A DNA stretch of 64,000 bases from positions 1 to 64,000 of the forward strand of contig VGDM01000016.1 of NCBI GenBank assembly GCA_016869715.1, given 5' to 3'. How positions within the stretch are numbered: the stretch's first letter is position 1; each line of letters begins with the position of its first letter. Shown in pieces: positions 16,759-27,636 of this stretch. The stretch is from Alphaproteobacteria bacterium. Lineage in GTDB: Bacteria; Pseudomonadota; Alphaproteobacteria; Acetobacterales; Acetobacteraceae. The notes beneath the pieces were generated by a model. The model was not told where the DNA came from. It saw nothing but the letters and a program-made list of their open reading frames with translations, and made no database searches. Both the position numbers and the translations under genes were made by a program.

Positions 16759-19419
16759 CTATGACCCTATCGTGTCCGGCGGCGCTGCAACAGTCTCCAA
16801 AAGCGATTTAACGCGGTAGAGAAACTCCTGGGCTTCTCGCGGGCTGAGTGTATCGGGGTCAATTGTAGCAAGCGCTTCCAGCGCGGGATGAGATGGCGCG
16901 GCGGCAGGGCCGGGACTTGCGAAAAGCGGCAATACTTCCGCCAGGGGATCAAGCCCCTTGGCGCGGGCTTCAAACGAGGCCAGCACAGCCTCAGCTCGGC
17001 GCAGCACCTCACGCGGCACACCGGCGAGCTTCGCGACATGCAGGCCCCAGGATTTCTCGGCGGCACCGGGGCCGACACTATGGCAGAAAATCACCTGCCC
17101 GCGCCATTCACGCACCTGCATGGTCGCCAGCGCCAGTTCCGGTAATTTTGCGGCCAGTGACGTCAATTCATGGAAATGCGTGGCGAAGACGGTGCGGCAG
17201 CGGATGCGGTCATGCAGCGCTTCCAGCACCGACCAGGCAATCGCCAGCCCATCCCAGGTGGCAGTGCCGCGCCCGACCTCATCCAGCACCACCAGGGATT
17301 GCGCGCTGGCCTGGTTCAATATCGCTGCCGTTTCGGCCATTTCGACCATGAAGGTGGAGCGCCCGCCGGCAATGTCATCTGCTGCACCCACGCGGGAGAA
17401 AAGCCGATCCACCAGGCCAAGCCGCGCAGCTTCGGCAGGCAGAAAAAGCCCTGCTTGGGCCAAAATCACAAACAGCGCGTTTTGCCGCAAATAGGTGGAT
17501 TTCCCGGCCATATTGGGTCCGGTCAGCAGGCAAAGTCGCTGCCCCGCCGATAGATCACAATCATTCGGCACAAAGGCCGGACCGCGCGCGCGGGCAAGGG
17601 CGGCTTCTACCACCGGATGCCGCCCGGCCTTGATGGCAAAACCCGGCTTTTGCGTGATTTCCGGTCGGCACCAGCCGCCGTCTGCGGCCAATTCAGCGGC
17701 GGCGGCATGCACATCCAATTCCGCCATCGCCACTGCTGCCGCCGCGATGCCGGGCGCTGCATTCAGGCAGAGCTTGCGCAAATGCTGCGCGACCATGCGT
17801 TCCCGACGCGCCGCCTGATCCCCCGCTTCCGCCACCTTCCGGTCAAGCTCGGCCAGCGCTGGGCAGGTAAAGCGCATGGCATTTGACATGGTCTGCCGAT
17901 GGATCGGGCAATTGGGGCCTTCCGCGATGGCGGCGCGCAGCAATTTCTCGCCGGCAGCCAATGGCATTTCCGCAAGAAAGCCGAATTGCTGATGATGGCG
18001 GATACGGAGCGCCGCGACGCTCCAGGCCAAGGCCAGATCCAATTGCAGCGCCGCAATCTGATCCCGCCCGCCATCGCGCAATCGCCTGAGTGCATCCAAT
18101 TCGCCGTCATAGCCAGCCGCGATCAGCCCGCCATCTTCCAACCGCGCCGGCAGGGTTTCGGCCAAAGCGCGCTGCAATTCCGCCTGCAGTGAGGCTTCCG
18201 GCACCAGCGCGCCGCGTGCGGACTCTATCAAGGCGGGTTGCAGGCCACCTGCTGCGTCAAGCGCCGCCGCCATCGCCTCAGCGCGCGCGAGCCCATCGCG
18301 GATCGCGGCTAGATCACGCGGTGCGAAACGATCAAGCGATAGCCGCGCTAGCGCCCGCGCCATATCTGGCGAGCCCTTCAGCGCGGCCCTCAGCGCGGCA
18401 CGTTCGGAAGCTGCCGCGAGCATCCAGCCCACCGCCTCATGCCGCGCCAGAATCGGTGCGGCTTCAGCCAACGGCGAGGCAAGGCGCGCCGCCAATTCGC
18501 GCGCCCCTGCGGCGGTCACGGTGCGATCCACGGCGGCGAGCAGGGAATGGCGCGCCTCCCCCCTTTCGCTTTTCAGGATTTCAAGGCTGCGCCGCGTCGC
18601 GGCATCCATTTGCAAAAGGCCGCGCCCACCCATGGGGCTCGGCGGTGCCAGGCGCGGCAAGGCGCCCGCCTGGGTGGCCCGCACATACTCCAAGGCCATC
18701 GCTGCGGCGGCGAGCTCCTCGGCGCTGAAACTGCCAAAACCATCCAGGGTGGAGACATCAAACGCCTCGGCAAGGCGCCGCACAGCATCGCGGGGCGGGT
18801 CAAGCGGGGTGATGCGCGCCGCCACTTCGCCTTCGAATACGCCTTCCGGCGCCAGGATTTCGGCGGGTTCCAGCCGCGCGAGCAGGGCTTGGATATCCGC
18901 GCGTGGCAGGGTTTCCGTGCCAAAGGCGCCGGTCGAGACATCTAGCCAGGCGGCTCCCGCGCGGTCTTCCGAGGGCGCCAGCGCCAAAAGCCAAGCCGGG
19001 CGCGCCGCTTCAAGCAGGGTTTCTTCCGTGACCGTACCGGCAGTGACCAGCCGCGTGATATCGCGCCGGATCGTGGGCGCCTTGCGCGCCTTGGCCTGCT
19101 CTGGCGTTTCCATCTGATCGCAAATGGCAATTCGGAAACCCTGGCGGATCAGGCGTGCGAGATAGCTTTCATGCGCATGGGCCGGCACGCCGCACATGGC
19201 GACCTTCTGGCCACGATGCTCACCCCTGAAAGACAGCGCGATATCAAGCGCGGCGGCAGCGGCTTCGGCATCGGCGAAGAACAGCTCATAGAAATCGCCC
19301 ATCCGGAAGAACACCAGTGCATCCGGATGCGCGGCCTTGGCGGCGAACCATTGCGCCATGGCGGGCGTCGCGCCACTGGCATCGGGAATCGGGCTTGAGG
19401 GTGCTTGGGCGGGGGGCAT
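16759..19419 (-). CDS. mutS: DNA mismatch repair protein MutS
   Basis: An 886-residue mismatch-recognition ATPase. The mismatch-binding FxE motif is in FFRMGDFYELFF near residue 35. The Walker A is LLTGPNMAGKSTYLRQ, followed by the signature DDIAGGRSTFMVEMAETA, Walker B SLVVLDEVGRGTATWDG and the switch THFHEL. ATG 19419 is used; the frame continues 93 codons upstream without similarity and over the divergent gene. The mutS-glnD neighbourhood is common in alphaproteobacteria. Confidence 0.97.
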   Translation of the reverse strand: MPPAQAPSSPIPDASGATPAMAQWFAAKAAHPDALVFFRMGDFYELFFADAEAAAAALDIALSFRGEHRGQKVAMCGVPAHAHESYLARLIRQGFRIAICDQMETPEQAKARKAPTIRRDITRLVTAGTVTEETLLEAARPAWLLALAPSEDRAGAAWLDVSTGAFGTETLPRADIQALLARLEPAEILAPEGVFEGEVAARITPLDPPRDAVRRLAEAFDVSTLDGFGSFSAEELAAAAMALEYVRATQAGALPRLAPPSPMGGRGLLQMDAATRRSLEILKSERGEARHSLLAAVDRTVTAAGARELAARLASPLAEAAPILARHEAVGWMLAAASERAALRAALKGSPDMARALARLSLDRFAPRDLAAIRDGLARAEAMAAALDAAGGLQPALIESARGALVPEASLQAELQRALAETLPARLEDGGLIAAGYDGELDALRRLRDGGRDQIAALQLDLALAWSVAALRIRHHQQFGFLAEMPLAAGEKLLRAAIAEGPNCPIHRQTMSNAMRFTCPALAELDRKVAEAGDQAARRERMVAQHLRKLCLNAAPGIAAAAVAMAELDVHAAAAELAADGGWCRPEITQKPGFAIKAGRHPVVEAALARARGPAFVPNDCDLSAGQRLCLLTGPNMAGKSTYLRQNALFVILAQAGLFLPAEAARLGLVDRLFSRVGAADDIAGGRSTFMVEMAETAAILNQASAQSLVVLDEVGRGTATWDGLAIAWSVLEALHDRIRCRTVFATHFHELTSLAAKLPELALATMQVREWRGQVIFCHSVGPGAAEKSWGLHVAKLAGVPREVLRRAEAVLASFEARAKGLDPLAEVLPLFASPGPAAAPSHPALEALATIDPDTLSPREAQEFLYRVKSLLETVAAPPDTIGS

Positions 19420-19528
19420 TGCGGGGCACGATACAGGCGCGCGGCGCAAGCGCAAAACCCTGGGCTGGCACATTGGGGCAAGAGGCTTCAGACTGCCCAA
19501 GACAAGACCTGACAGGGAGGAACTTCCC

Positions 19529-21118
19529 ATGACAGCACCCGGTATCAGTCGCAGGTCCATGCTCGCGATGGGCGCCGCGGCGGCACTGCCCGCGCCTGTG
19601 GTAGCGCAAGATATGCGCGCGCAAACGCTTCGCTTCGTCCCGCAAGCCAATCTGAGCGTGCTGGACCCGGTTTTCACCACTGCCACCGTCACCGGCAATC
19701 ATGGCTGGCATGTGTTTGACACGCTTTATGGCGTGGATGCGGAGCTGAAACCAAAGCCGCAAATGGCCGAAGGGGCTGAAGTATTAGATGATGGCAAGCG
19801 CTGGCGCATCACGCTGCGCGAGGGGCTGCGTTTTCATGATGGCGAACCCGTGCGTGCGCGCGATTGCGTCGCAAGTCTCAAGCGCTGGTGCGCACGCGAA
19901 CCTTATGGGCAATTGCTGATACGTCAGGTGGATGAATGGCGCGCGGTGGATGACCGCACCATGGAAATCCGCTTGAAGCGCCCCTTTCCCTTGCTGCTGG
20001 ATGCTTTGGCGAAGCCCGATTCCGCCGTGCCCTTCATCATGCCAGAACGCCTGGCTGAGACCGATCCCAACCGCGGCGTGACGGAGATGATCGGCTCTGG
20101 GCCCTTTCGCTTCATTGCCGGCGAATATAATTCCGGCAGCCGCGTGGTCTATGAAAAATTCGATGCCTATCAGCTGCGCCAGGAAGCGCCTTCCTGGACA
20201 TCCGGGGCGAAGATTGCGCATTTCCGGCGCATTGAATGGCATATCCTGCCCGATCCCGCGACGGCAGCGGCCGCCTTGCAGAATGGCGAGGTTGATTGGT
20301 GGGAAAGGCCGCATCCGGATTTGCAGTCGCTTTTGGCGCGCGCGCGCGATGTGCGCCGTGAAGTGTCTGACACGGGCGGGCGAATGGCGGTGCTACGCAT
20401 GAATAACATGCACCAGCCCTTTGATGATGTGCGCATCCGCCGCGCCGTTCGGCTTTCTGTTTTGCAGGAAGATTACATGCGCGCGTCACGCGGAGATGAC
20501 CGCACCGATTGGAATCTCTGCCGCAGCCTTTGGCCGCGTGAGACGCCGTATTATGAGGATTTGGGTGAGGCGATGATGCCGGGCAGCCTGGACCGCGCGC
20601 GCGCCGCACTGCGTGAAGCGGGTTATGCCAATCAGCGCGTTGTCGTAATCAATCCGACGGATTTCCCGGATATCGGTCCGCTCGGGCAAGTGACTGCGGA
20701 TCGGCTGAAGCGGATCGGCATGAATATCGAATTGGCCGAGAATGATTGGGGTACTGTGGTGCAGCGCCGCAACAACCGCGAAACCGTTGATCGCGGCGGC
20801 TGGTCCATCCTGCATACCACGGGTGGGGCAACGGCCTGGGCCAATCCCGCTGTTTCCTTTCTGGTGCGCGGCCAGGGCACAGCGGGCTGGTTCGGCTGGT
20901 GGAAAAGTGATGAGGCCGAAGCCATGGCCGAAGCCTGGCTATTCGCGCCGAATGAGGCCGAGCAGAAGCAGATCGCGTCCGGCCTCGGGCGCCTCGCTTT
21001 GGAAGATGCGGCCTTCATTCCGCTCGGCCAATTCAGGATCAGGACCGCCTTCCGCCGCAATATCACCGGGATTTTGCAGGGATCATCGCCCTATCCCTGG
21101 AATGTCCGGCGGGTCTAG
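19529..21118 (+). CDS. ABC transporter substrate-binding protein (SBP_bac_5), orphan
   Basis: A 529-residue periplasmic binding protein. The signal peptide carries a twin arginine (ISRRSMLAMGAAAALPAPVVAQ), so Tat export is likely. The body shows KRWRITLREGLRFHDGEPVRARDCVASLKRW and DVRIRRAVRLSVLQEDYMRA, typical of this class. ATG 19529 has GGGAGG 9 nt upstream; the open frame upstream overlaps mutS. No permease or ATPase gene follows, so it may feed a transporter encoded elsewhere. Confidence 0.92.
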   Translation: MTAPGISRRSMLAMGAAAALPAPVVAQDMRAQTLRFVPQANLSVLDPVFTTATVTGNHGWHVFDTLYGVDAELKPKPQMAEGAEVLDDGKRWRITLREGLRFHDGEPVRARDCVASLKRWCAREPYGQLLIRQVDEWRAVDDRTMEIRLKRPFPLLLDALAKPDSAVPFIMPERLAETDPNRGVTEMIGSGPFRFIAGEYNSGSRVVYEKFDAYQLRQEAPSWTSGAKIAHFRRIEWHILPDPATAAAALQNGEVDWWERPHPDLQSLLARARDVRREVSDTGGRMAVLRMNNMHQPFDDVRIRRAVRLSVLQEDYMRASRGDDRTDWNLCRSLWPRETPYYEDLGEAMMPGSLDRARAALREAGYANQRVVVINPTDFPDIGPLGQVTADRLKRIGMNIELAENDWGTVVQRRNNRETVDRGGWSILHTTGGATAWANPAVSFLVRGQGTAGWFGWWKSDEAEAMAEAWLFAPNEAEQKQIASGLGRLALEDAAFIPLGQFRIRTAFRRNITGILQGSSPYPWNVRRV

Positions 21119-21209
21119 GGGGGCGCTTTGCTGCGCCTGCGAAGCGGGGGCCTCGCGGTGCGTGGCACAAACCGGCATGATGGGGTCGGTATGAGGAGTG
21201 GTGACTAGC

Positions 21210-23513
21210 ATGGATGACGCGAAAAAAACGTCGGTTGAGGATACGCGCACGGCGCGCGTCACCGCCGAAGAAGCGCTGGCGATGCACCGGGAAGGCAGGC
21301 CCGGCAAGCTTGAAATACGCCTGACCAAGCCGCTGATCACCGCGCGGGATTTGAGCCTGGCCTATTCGCCTGGTGTCGCCGAACCCTGCCTGCATATCCA
21401 TCGCGACCCGGCGCTTGCCTATGACTATACCTCCAAGGGCAATTTCGTCGCGGTGATTTCCAACGGCACGGCGGTGCTGGGGCTTGGCAATCTGGGCGCA
21501 TTGGCATCGAAGCCGGTGATGGAAGGCAAGGCCGCGCTTTTCAAGCGCTTTGCCGATGTCGATTCCATTGATCTTTGCGTCGATACTGAAGACCCCGACG
21601 CTTTCATCAATGCCGTGCGCTATCTGGGCCCAACCTTTGGCGGCATCAATCTGGAAGACATCAAGGCGCCGGAATGCTTTGTAATTGAACAGCGCTTACG
21701 CGAATTGATGGATATCCCGGTCTTTCATGATGACCAGCACGGCACGGCGATTGTCGCCGCCGCCGGCCTGATCAATGCCTGCCATTTGACCGGGCGCGAT
21801 TTGAAAACGACGAAGCTCGTGATCAATGGCGCGGGTGCCGCTTCCATCGCCTGTGCGGAATTGGTCAAAGCCATGGGCATGCGGCCCGAAAATGTGATCC
21901 TGTGCGACACCAAGGGCGTGATCTGGCGTGGTCGTCAGGAAGGCATGAACCAATGGAAATCTGCCCATGCGGTGACCACTTCCGCGCGCACCCTCACGCA
22001 AGCACTCGACGGCGCGGATGTGTTCTTCGGCCTTTCCGTGAAGGGCGCGCTTACGCCCGAGATGATCCGCGCCATGGCGCCAAAGCCGATCATTTTTGCC
22101 ATGGCCAACCCCGATCCAGAAATAACGCCGGATGAGGCGCGCGCCGCGCGGCCCGATTGCATCATCGCGACCGGGCGTTCGGATTATCCGAATCAGGTCA
22201 ATAATGTGCTGGGCTTTCCCTTCATCTTCCGTGGTGCGCTCGATGTGCGCGCTTCCACCATCAATGACGCGATGAAGATCGCGGCGGCTGAATCGCTTGC
22301 CATGCTGGCGCGCGAAGATGTGCCGGAGGAGGTTTCGGGTGCCGGTGCGGGAAAGGCGCTGCGTTTTGGGCCGGATTATATCATTCCCAATGCCTTTGAC
22401 CCTCGGCTGATTTCGCGCGTTTCTCCGGCAGTTGCAAAAGCCGCGATGGAAAGCGGTGTTGCGCGGAAGCCCTTGCCCGATTTGCAGCGCTATGCGCGGG
22501 ATTTGGCGAATAGGCTGGATGCCACCGTAGGCGCCTTGGAAGCCATTGCGGAAAGCGTGCGGCAGCACCCAAAACGCGTTGTATTCGCGGAAGGCGAGGA
22601 GGAAAAAGTGATTCGCGCCGCCATTGGCTTCCGCAATGCGGGCTATGGCACACCCATTCTAGTGGGGCGGGAGGATCGCATTATGGGGGTTGCCAATGCT
22701 ATCGGGATTCCTCTGCCCCTTGGCATTGAAATCCAGAACGCGCGGCTTTCGGAATCGACGCGCCACTACGCGGAATTTCTCTATGGCAAACGCCAGCGCC
22801 ATGGCTTTTTGCAACGCGATTGCCAACGCCTGGTGAATCAGGATCGCAATGTCTTCGCGGCCTGCATGGTGGCGACCGGTGAGGCGGACGCGGTCGTCAC
22901 CGGCACTACGCGTTCCTATTCCGCCGCACTTGAAGGCATCAGCATGGCGATTGACCCCGTGCCAGGGCGCGTGGCCTTCGGGCTTTCGATCATCATTTCG
23001 CGCCAAGCGGGAACGGTGCTGGTGGCGGATACCGCTATTCACGAAAGGCCAGATGCAGCCACACTCGCTGGCATTGCGCGCGGGTCGGCTGCCGCCGCAA
23101 GGGGCCTGGGCATGGAACCACGCGTTGCGTTCCTTTCCTTCTCGACCTTCGGCGACCCGCGCGGCACCATTCCTGGCAGCATTCGTGAAGCGGTGAAATT
23201 GCTGACCGAACGCGGCGCGGATTTTGAGTTTGATGGCGAAATGGCGGCAGATGTGGCGCTCGATCCGAAGCTGCGCGCGTCGCTCTATCCCTTCTGTCGC
23301 CTGAGCGGCCCAGCAAATGTTTTGATCATGCCCGGTATTCATGCGGCGCATATTCTGACGCGTGCCGTACCACAATTGACCAGTAGTACAGTGATCGGCC
23401 CGCTACTGACCGGGCTTTCGCATTCGGCGCAAATCGTGCCCATGCAGGCGGGCGTCAATCAGATTGTGGATGTGGCTTGCCTCGCCGCCCATGCCGCGGT
23501 GCCGCGCGAATAG
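21210..23513 (+). CDS. maeB: NADP-dependent malic enzyme, malic-phosphotransacetylase fusion
   Basis: A 767-residue MaeB-type enzyme that decarboxylates malate to pyruvate. The N-terminal malic enzyme half contains [22 protein letters not shown] and the NAD(P)-binding [15 protein letters not shown]. The C-terminal half (from about residue 440) is a phosphate acetyl/butyryltransferase-like domain usually regulatory and bound by acetyl-CoA. ATG 21210 is preferred, with GAGGAG at 21193-21198; two GTG codons just upstream are alternatives. Confidence 0.95.
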   Translation: MDDAKKTSVEDTRTARVTAEEALAMHREGRPGKLEIRLTKPLITARDLSLAYSPGVAEPCLHIHRDPALAYDYTSKGNFVAVISNGTAVLGLGNLGALASKPVMEGKAALFKRFADVDSIDLCVDTEDPDAFINAVRYLGPTFGGINLEDIKAPECFVIEQRLRELMDIPVFHDDQHGTAIVAAAGLINACHLTGRDLKTTKLVINGAGAASIACAELVKAMGMRPENVILCDTKGVIWRGRQEGMNQWKSAHAVTTSARTLTQALDGADVFFGLSVKGALTPEMIRAMAPKPIIFAMANPDPEITPDEARAARPDCIIATGRSDYPNQVNNVLGFPFIFRGALDVRASTINDAMKIAAAESLAMLAREDVPEEVSGAGAGKALRFGPDYIIPNAFDPRLISRVSPAVAKAAMESGVARKPLPDLQRYARDLANRLDATVGALEAIAESVRQHPKRVVFAEGEEEKVIRAAIGFRNAGYGTPILVGREDRIMGVANAIGIPLPLGIEIQNARLSESTRHYAEFLYGKRQRHGFLQRDCQRLVNQDRNVFAACMVATGEADAVVTGTTRSYSAALEGISMAIDPVPGRVAFGLSIIISRQAGTVLVADTAIHERPDAATLAGIARGSAAAARGLGMEPRVAFLSFSTFGDPRGTIPGSIREAVKLLTERGADFEFDGEMAADVALDPKLRASLYPFCRLSGPANVLIMPGIHAAHILTRAVPQLTSSTVIGPLLTGLSHSAQIVPMQAGVNQIVDVACLAAHAAVPRE

Positions 23514-23610
23514 GGATGCCTGCGCTTTTTTCTTGACCTGGGCGCAGATTCAGGCAGCCTGCCCCTGAAAGATGCGGCGCGAAGACCACACCATTTAGGG
23601 GAGAAAGCCT

Positions 23611-24594
23611 ATGTTCAAACCAAGCCTCTTGCGCCGTACCGTTCTGGCTGGTGCCGGGTTTTTGGCCCTGCCCAATATCGCCCGCGCGCAAGCGGGTGAC
23701 TGGCCGCGCCGTCCAGTGCGCTACATCAGCCCCTTCCCCGCCGGTGGTTCCACCGATGTGCTGTCGCGCATCTATTGCGCGCGAATGTCGGAACTGACGG
23801 GGCAGAGCTTTGTGGTTGAAAATCGTACTGGCGCGGGTGGCAATGTTGGTGTGGATACAGTCGCGAAATCAGCGCCTGATGGCTACACGATCGGGCTTGG
23901 TGGGATCGCCTCCCATGCGATTGCACCAACACTTTACAGCAATCTGAATTTCGATCCGGAAAAGGATTTCACCTTTGTCACTGGGTTATGGCAATTACCC
24001 AATCTGCTTGGCGTTAATCTCGATCTGCCGGCGCGTAGCGTTCCGGAGTTGATTGCGCTACTGAAGGCCAATCCGGGCAAGTATTCCTTCGGCTCTGCCG
24101 GTTCGGGCACCACGCTTCATCTCTCTGGTGAGATGTTCAAGCACTTGGCCGGCGTTAATATGGAGCATATACCGTATCGCGGCGCAGCGCCTGGGCTTGT
24201 TGATCTGATGGCTGGGCGTATTCACATGATGTTCGACAATATGCCCTCCATCCTTGCGCTGTCACGGCAGGGCAAGGTGCGCGCGCTCGCGGTGACGAGC
24301 GAAAAGCGCAGCCCGATTGAGCCGGATTTGCCTGCCATTTCAGAGTTTTTGCCCGGGTTTGACGTGATTTCCTGGACCTGTGTTTGTGCGCCGGCCGGGC
24401 TTCCCAAGGATGTGACCGATAGAATGTCGCATTTCAGCAAGCAGGCGCTTGAACATCCCGATCTGGTGAAATCCTTCCGTGAACAAGGCGCCATGGCCTG
24501 GTACACCAGTATGGCGGACATCATCGCCTTTCGCGCGGCGCAGCAGGCGAACCTGGCACCCCTCATCCGCGCATCCGGGGCGAAGGTGGATTGA
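23611..24594 (+). CDS. Bug-family (TctC) tripartite tricarboxylate transporter binding protein
   Basis: A 327-residue periplasmic binding protein with a signal peptide (LLRRTVLAGAGFLALPNIARAQA). The family core is evident: WPRRPVRYISPFPAGGSTDVLSR, VVENRTGAGGNVGVDTVAKSAPDGYT, and FGSAGSGTTLHLSGEMFKHLAGV. Bug proteins bind carboxylates or amides and often lack adjacent membrane subunits, as here. The ligand is unknown. Confidence 0.93.
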   Translation: MFKPSLLRRTVLAGAGFLALPNIARAQAGDWPRRPVRYISPFPAGGSTDVLSRIYCARMSELTGQSFVVENRTGAGGNVGVDTVAKSAPDGYTIGLGGIASHAIAPTLYSNLNFDPEKDFTFVTGLWQLPNLLGVNLDLPARSVPELIALLKANPGKYSFGSAGSGTTLHLSGEMFKHLAGVNMEHIPYRGAAPGLVDLMAGRIHMMFDNMPSILALSRQGKVRALAVTSEKRSPIEPDLPAISEFLPGFDVISWTCVCAPAGLPKDVTDRMSHFSKQALEHPDLVKSFREQGAMAWYTSMADIIAFRAAQQANLAPLIRASGAKVD

Positions 24595-24663
24595 AGCACA
24601 CGCCTTGCCGGTAGCGCCGCTCTTCTGCGACAAGGGTGGCAGTATTTTCTTGTCGGAACCCGT

Positions 24664-25686
24664 ATGAAGTCGGCGCTGCCAGAAAACACGCACCCACCCA
24701 AAGGCGCCGAGCGCTTGGATGATTTCATGGTGCGCGCTGCCGCCGCCTATTATGCGGCGCGTGATCCGTTTCAGGATTTTACAACATCGCCTGAGATATC
24801 TCAGGTTTTCGGAGAATGCCTGGGACTTTGGGCTGCCGTGACATGGCAAGCCATGGGGCGGGCCGATCCAATTTTGTTGGTGGAATGCGGGCCAGGGCGC
24901 GGTAGCCTGATGGCGGATGCGCTGCGTGCGATTGCTGAAATGATGCCAGATTTTCGCGCCGCCTTGCGCGTGCATTTGGTGGAGACATCGCCACGTTTGC
25001 GCGAAGCACAAACGGCAAAGCTAGGTGCTGCTGCTGTTACATGGCATAAGAATGTGGCTGCATTGCCAGAAGCGCCGATGATCCTGCTGGCCAATGAATT
25101 TCTGGATGCTCTGCCAATTCGCCAATTCATTCGCCGAGGCGCTACATGGTGCGAACGCTTTGTTATGAACGGGAAATTTATCGAACTGCCCAGCAATGTC
25201 GGGTGGGGTCATGATGCACCGGAAGGTGCTGTGCGCGAGGTGAATGAGCCAGCACAGCATTTCGCAGCCTGGCTCGGTGCGCGGCTCGCCCGCCACGGCG
25301 GTGCTGCCTTGTTGATTGATTACGGACCGGCGGAAAGCGCTTTTGGCGACAGCCTGCAAGCCATGCGCGCGGGCCAGCCGGTTGATCCGCTGAGCGCAGC
25401 TGGTGAGGTGGACATCACCGCGCATGTGGATTTCGCGGCCTTTGCTGCTGCCGCGCGCGCCGCCGGCGCCATAGCGCATGGGCCACTGCCGCAAGGCGTT
25501 TTCCTGCAACGGCTTGGCTTCATGACACGCGCTGCCATGCTTGCCCGGCTTGATCCCGCCCGCGCCCAGGTGCAGCTTGCAGCTGCGCATAGGCTGACAG
25601 CGCCCGAAGCCATGGGCCGTCTGTTCAAGGCACTGGCTCTATGCGATTCAAGCTTGCCGTTACCCGCTGGATTCGAAACCGCATGA
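24664..25686 (+). CDS. Class I SAM-dependent methyltransferase, MidA/NDUFAF7 type
   Basis: A 340-residue protein of the DUF185 (MidA/NDUFAF7) family. The N-terminal YYAARDPFQDFTTSPEISQVFGE block and the SAM motif VECGPGRGSLMADALR (from about residue 77) are clear, followed by ILLANEFLDALPIRQF. The mitochondrial homologue dimethylates an arginine of complex I subunit NDUFS2, so a complex I assembly role is plausible. The stop overlaps the pgeF start (ATGA), indicating coupling. Confidence 0.92.
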   Translation: MKSALPENTHPPKGAERLDDFMVRAAAAYYAARDPFQDFTTSPEISQVFGECLGLWAAVTWQAMGRADPILLVECGPGRGSLMADALRAIAEMMPDFRAALRVHLVETSPRLREAQTAKLGAAAVTWHKNVAALPEAPMILLANEFLDALPIRQFIRRGATWCERFVMNGKFIELPSNVGWGHDAPEGAVREVNEPAQHFAAWLGARLARHGGAALLIDYGPAESAFGDSLQAMRAGQPVDPLSAAGEVDITAHVDFAAFAAAARAAGAIAHGPLPQGVFLQRLGFMTRAAMLARLDPARAQVQLAAAHRLTAPEAMGRLFKALALCDSSLPLPAGFETA

Positions 25687-26456
25687 GTGCTGAATTCCTG
25701 ACCGCCAATCCCTTGCAGCATCCGCGCCTGAGGCATGGTTTTTTCACGCGCAATGGCGGCGTTTCAACGGGCGCTTTCGCATCGCTGAATTGCTCGCTCT
25801 CCGGTAAGGATAACGCTGCCGCGGTGCGGGAGAATCGCGCGCGTGCGGCAGCGGCGCTTGGATTGCCGCATCAGGCGCTTTGCGTTCTCACGCAGGTGCA
25901 TGGCAAGCGCGTGGTGGTCGCCAAAGCGGCCTGGCCGGAAGACCAACGCCCCGAAGCTGATGCTATAGCAACACGGCGCGAAGGTCTGGCGCTTGCCATC
26001 GTTACCGGTGATTGCGCGCCGGTGCTTTTGGCTGATCGCCAAGCCGGCGTGATCGGCGGCGCCCATGCTGGCTGGCGTGGCGCAGTACTGGGTGTTTTGG
26101 AAGAAACAGTTTTCGCCATGGAGGGGCTGGGGGCCGCACGACGCGACCTTATAGCGGTCGTCGGCCCCTGTATTCACCAGCCATCCTATGAAGTCGCCGC
26201 AGATTTGCGCGATGCCGTTCTGGCGCGTGATCCTGCCGATGGTCGGTTTTTCGCAACCGGCAAACGCCAAGGCCGCTGGCAATTTGACCTTCCAGGCTAT
26301 TGCACAGCGCGGCTGGTAGCGCTTGGTGTTGCGGTCAGCGTCATGCCTCATGATACGCTGGCGGATGAGGCACGGTTTTTCAGCCATCGGCGCAATACGC
26401 TGGCTGGTGGCGGGCCAATCGGGCATCAATTATCGGCGATTGCGCTGACCGAGTGA
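25683..26456 (+). CDS. pgeF: Peptidoglycan editing factor PgeF (laccase-domain protein)
   Basis: A 257-residue YfiH/DUF152 protein. The motifs HGFFTRNGGVS, VTGDCAPVLLAD, GGAHAGWRGAVLGV and the conserved VGPCIHQPSYEV are visible, with metal-binding His/Cys residues intact. PgeF removes wrongly incorporated amino acids from peptidoglycan precursors, and homologues were also described as multicopper polyphenol oxidases. ATG 25683 overlaps the preceding stop by 4 nt; the frame start at 25641 lies inside the methyltransferase gene. Confidence 0.92.
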   Translation: MSAEFLTANPLQHPRLRHGFFTRNGGVSTGAFASLNCSLSGKDNAAAVRENRARAAAALGLPHQALCVLTQVHGKRVVVAKAAWPEDQRPEADAIATRREGLALAIVTGDCAPVLLADRQAGVIGGAHAGWRGAVLGVLEETVFAMEGLGAARRDLIAVVGPCIHQPSYEVAADLRDAVLARDPADGRFFATGKRQGRWQFDLPGYCTARLVALGVAVSVMPHDTLADEARFFSHRRNTLAGGGPIGHQLSAIALTE

Positions 26457-26483
26457 AGCCGTCGCCAGTACAAGGGAACCTCC

Positions 26484-27629
26484 ATGCATCAAGCCTTCAT
26501 CCCCGCCATTTTCATGCGCGGTGGTTCCAGCAAGGGTGTGTTTTTCCACGCCCGTGATTTACCACAGGACCGCGCGCAACAGGATGCGATTTTTCTGGCA
26601 GTGCTGGGCAGCCCTGATCCCTATGGGCGGCAATTGGACGGCATGGGTGGTGGCATTTCCTCATTGTCCAAAGCTGTGATCATCGGCCCGCCGACGCAGC
26701 CCGATGCGGATGTCGATTATCTGTTCGCGCAAGTCGCGGTGGATAGGCCTGTGGTGGATTGGTCCAGCAATTGCGGAAATCTTTCCTCGGCCGTCGGCCC
26801 CTTTGCGGTGGATGAAGGGCTGGTGCGCGTCGCGGATGGTGAGGCGCTGGTACGCATTCATCAGGTGAACACCAAGCGCATTATCCATGCGCGTTTTCCG
26901 GTGCGCAGCGGCAAGGCGGTAACCGCTGGCGATTTCTCAATGGCGGGCGTTTCAGGTTCCGGCGCGCGCATCAGGCTCGATTTTTTGGCGCCGGGCGGCG
27001 GTGCTACTGGCCGCCTTCTGCCCACCGGCAATGCGCGCGATATGCTGCATCACGAAGGCCGCGCTTATGCCGTAAGCCTGATTGACGCTGCCAATGCCTG
27101 CGTTTTTCTGGATGCGCGCGATTTGGGCCTGACCGGCAGCGAAAGCCCCGATGCGGTTGAAGCCGACTCCGTGCGAATGGCATTGCTTGATGCGCTTCGG
27201 CGCAAGGCTGGCGTAATGATGGGGCTGGCCGCAACACCGGAGGAAGTTGGCCTTGCATTGCCAAAAATTGCCGTGGTCGCGGCACCTGCTGCCTATCGCG
27301 CCTTGGATGGTGTATGCCTTGGCGTTGACACGCATGATATCGCGGTCCGCATGATTTCCATGGAACGCGCCCATCGCGCCGTACCGCTGACCGGCGCCAT
27401 GTGCCTCGGCGTCGCCAGCCGCATTTCGGGTAGCGTACCGCATCAATTGGCTCGGCCACTAGCACGGGCGGATGAAACGCGGGTCGCGAATCCTTCCGGC
27501 ATTCTTTCAGTTGGTGCCGAAGTCCGTGAATGTGCCGCTGGCTGGCATGCGGAAAGTGCGGTCGTCTATCGCAGCGCGCGGCGCCTGATGCAGGGGGCGG
27601 TTGCAGTGCCTGCCGCGCTGGGTGATTAG
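26484..27629 (+). CDS. PrpF-family isomerase (methylaconitate or oxalomesaconate type)
   Basis: A 381-residue protein with the family start AIFMRGGSSKGVFFHARDLP, the GMGGGISSLSKAVI segment and DWSSNCGNLSSAVGPFA. PrpF isomerises 2-methylaconitate, while GalD-type homologues tautomerise 4-oxalomesaconate in gallate degradation. The next gene resembles LigI (2-pyrone-4,6-dicarboxylate lactonase), which favours a protocatechuate/gallate-like pathway, but the assignment remains open. The start follows GGGAACC. Confidence 0.88.
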   Translation: MHQAFIPAIFMRGGSSKGVFFHARDLPQDRAQQDAIFLAVLGSPDPYGRQLDGMGGGISSLSKAVIIGPPTQPDADVDYLFAQVAVDRPVVDWSSNCGNLSSAVGPFAVDEGLVRVADGEALVRIHQVNTKRIIHARFPVRSGKAVTAGDFSMAGVSGSGARIRLDFLAPGGGATGRLLPTGNARDMLHHEGRAYAVSLIDAANACVFLDARDLGLTGSESPDAVEADSVRMALLDALRRKAGVMMGLAATPEEVGLALPKIAVVAAPAAYRALDGVCLGVDTHDIAVRMISMERAHRAVPLTGAMCLGVASRISGSVPHQLARPLARADETRVANPSGILSVGAEVRECAAGWHAESAVVYRSARRLMQGAVAVPAALGD

Positions 27630-27636
27630 GGCCACG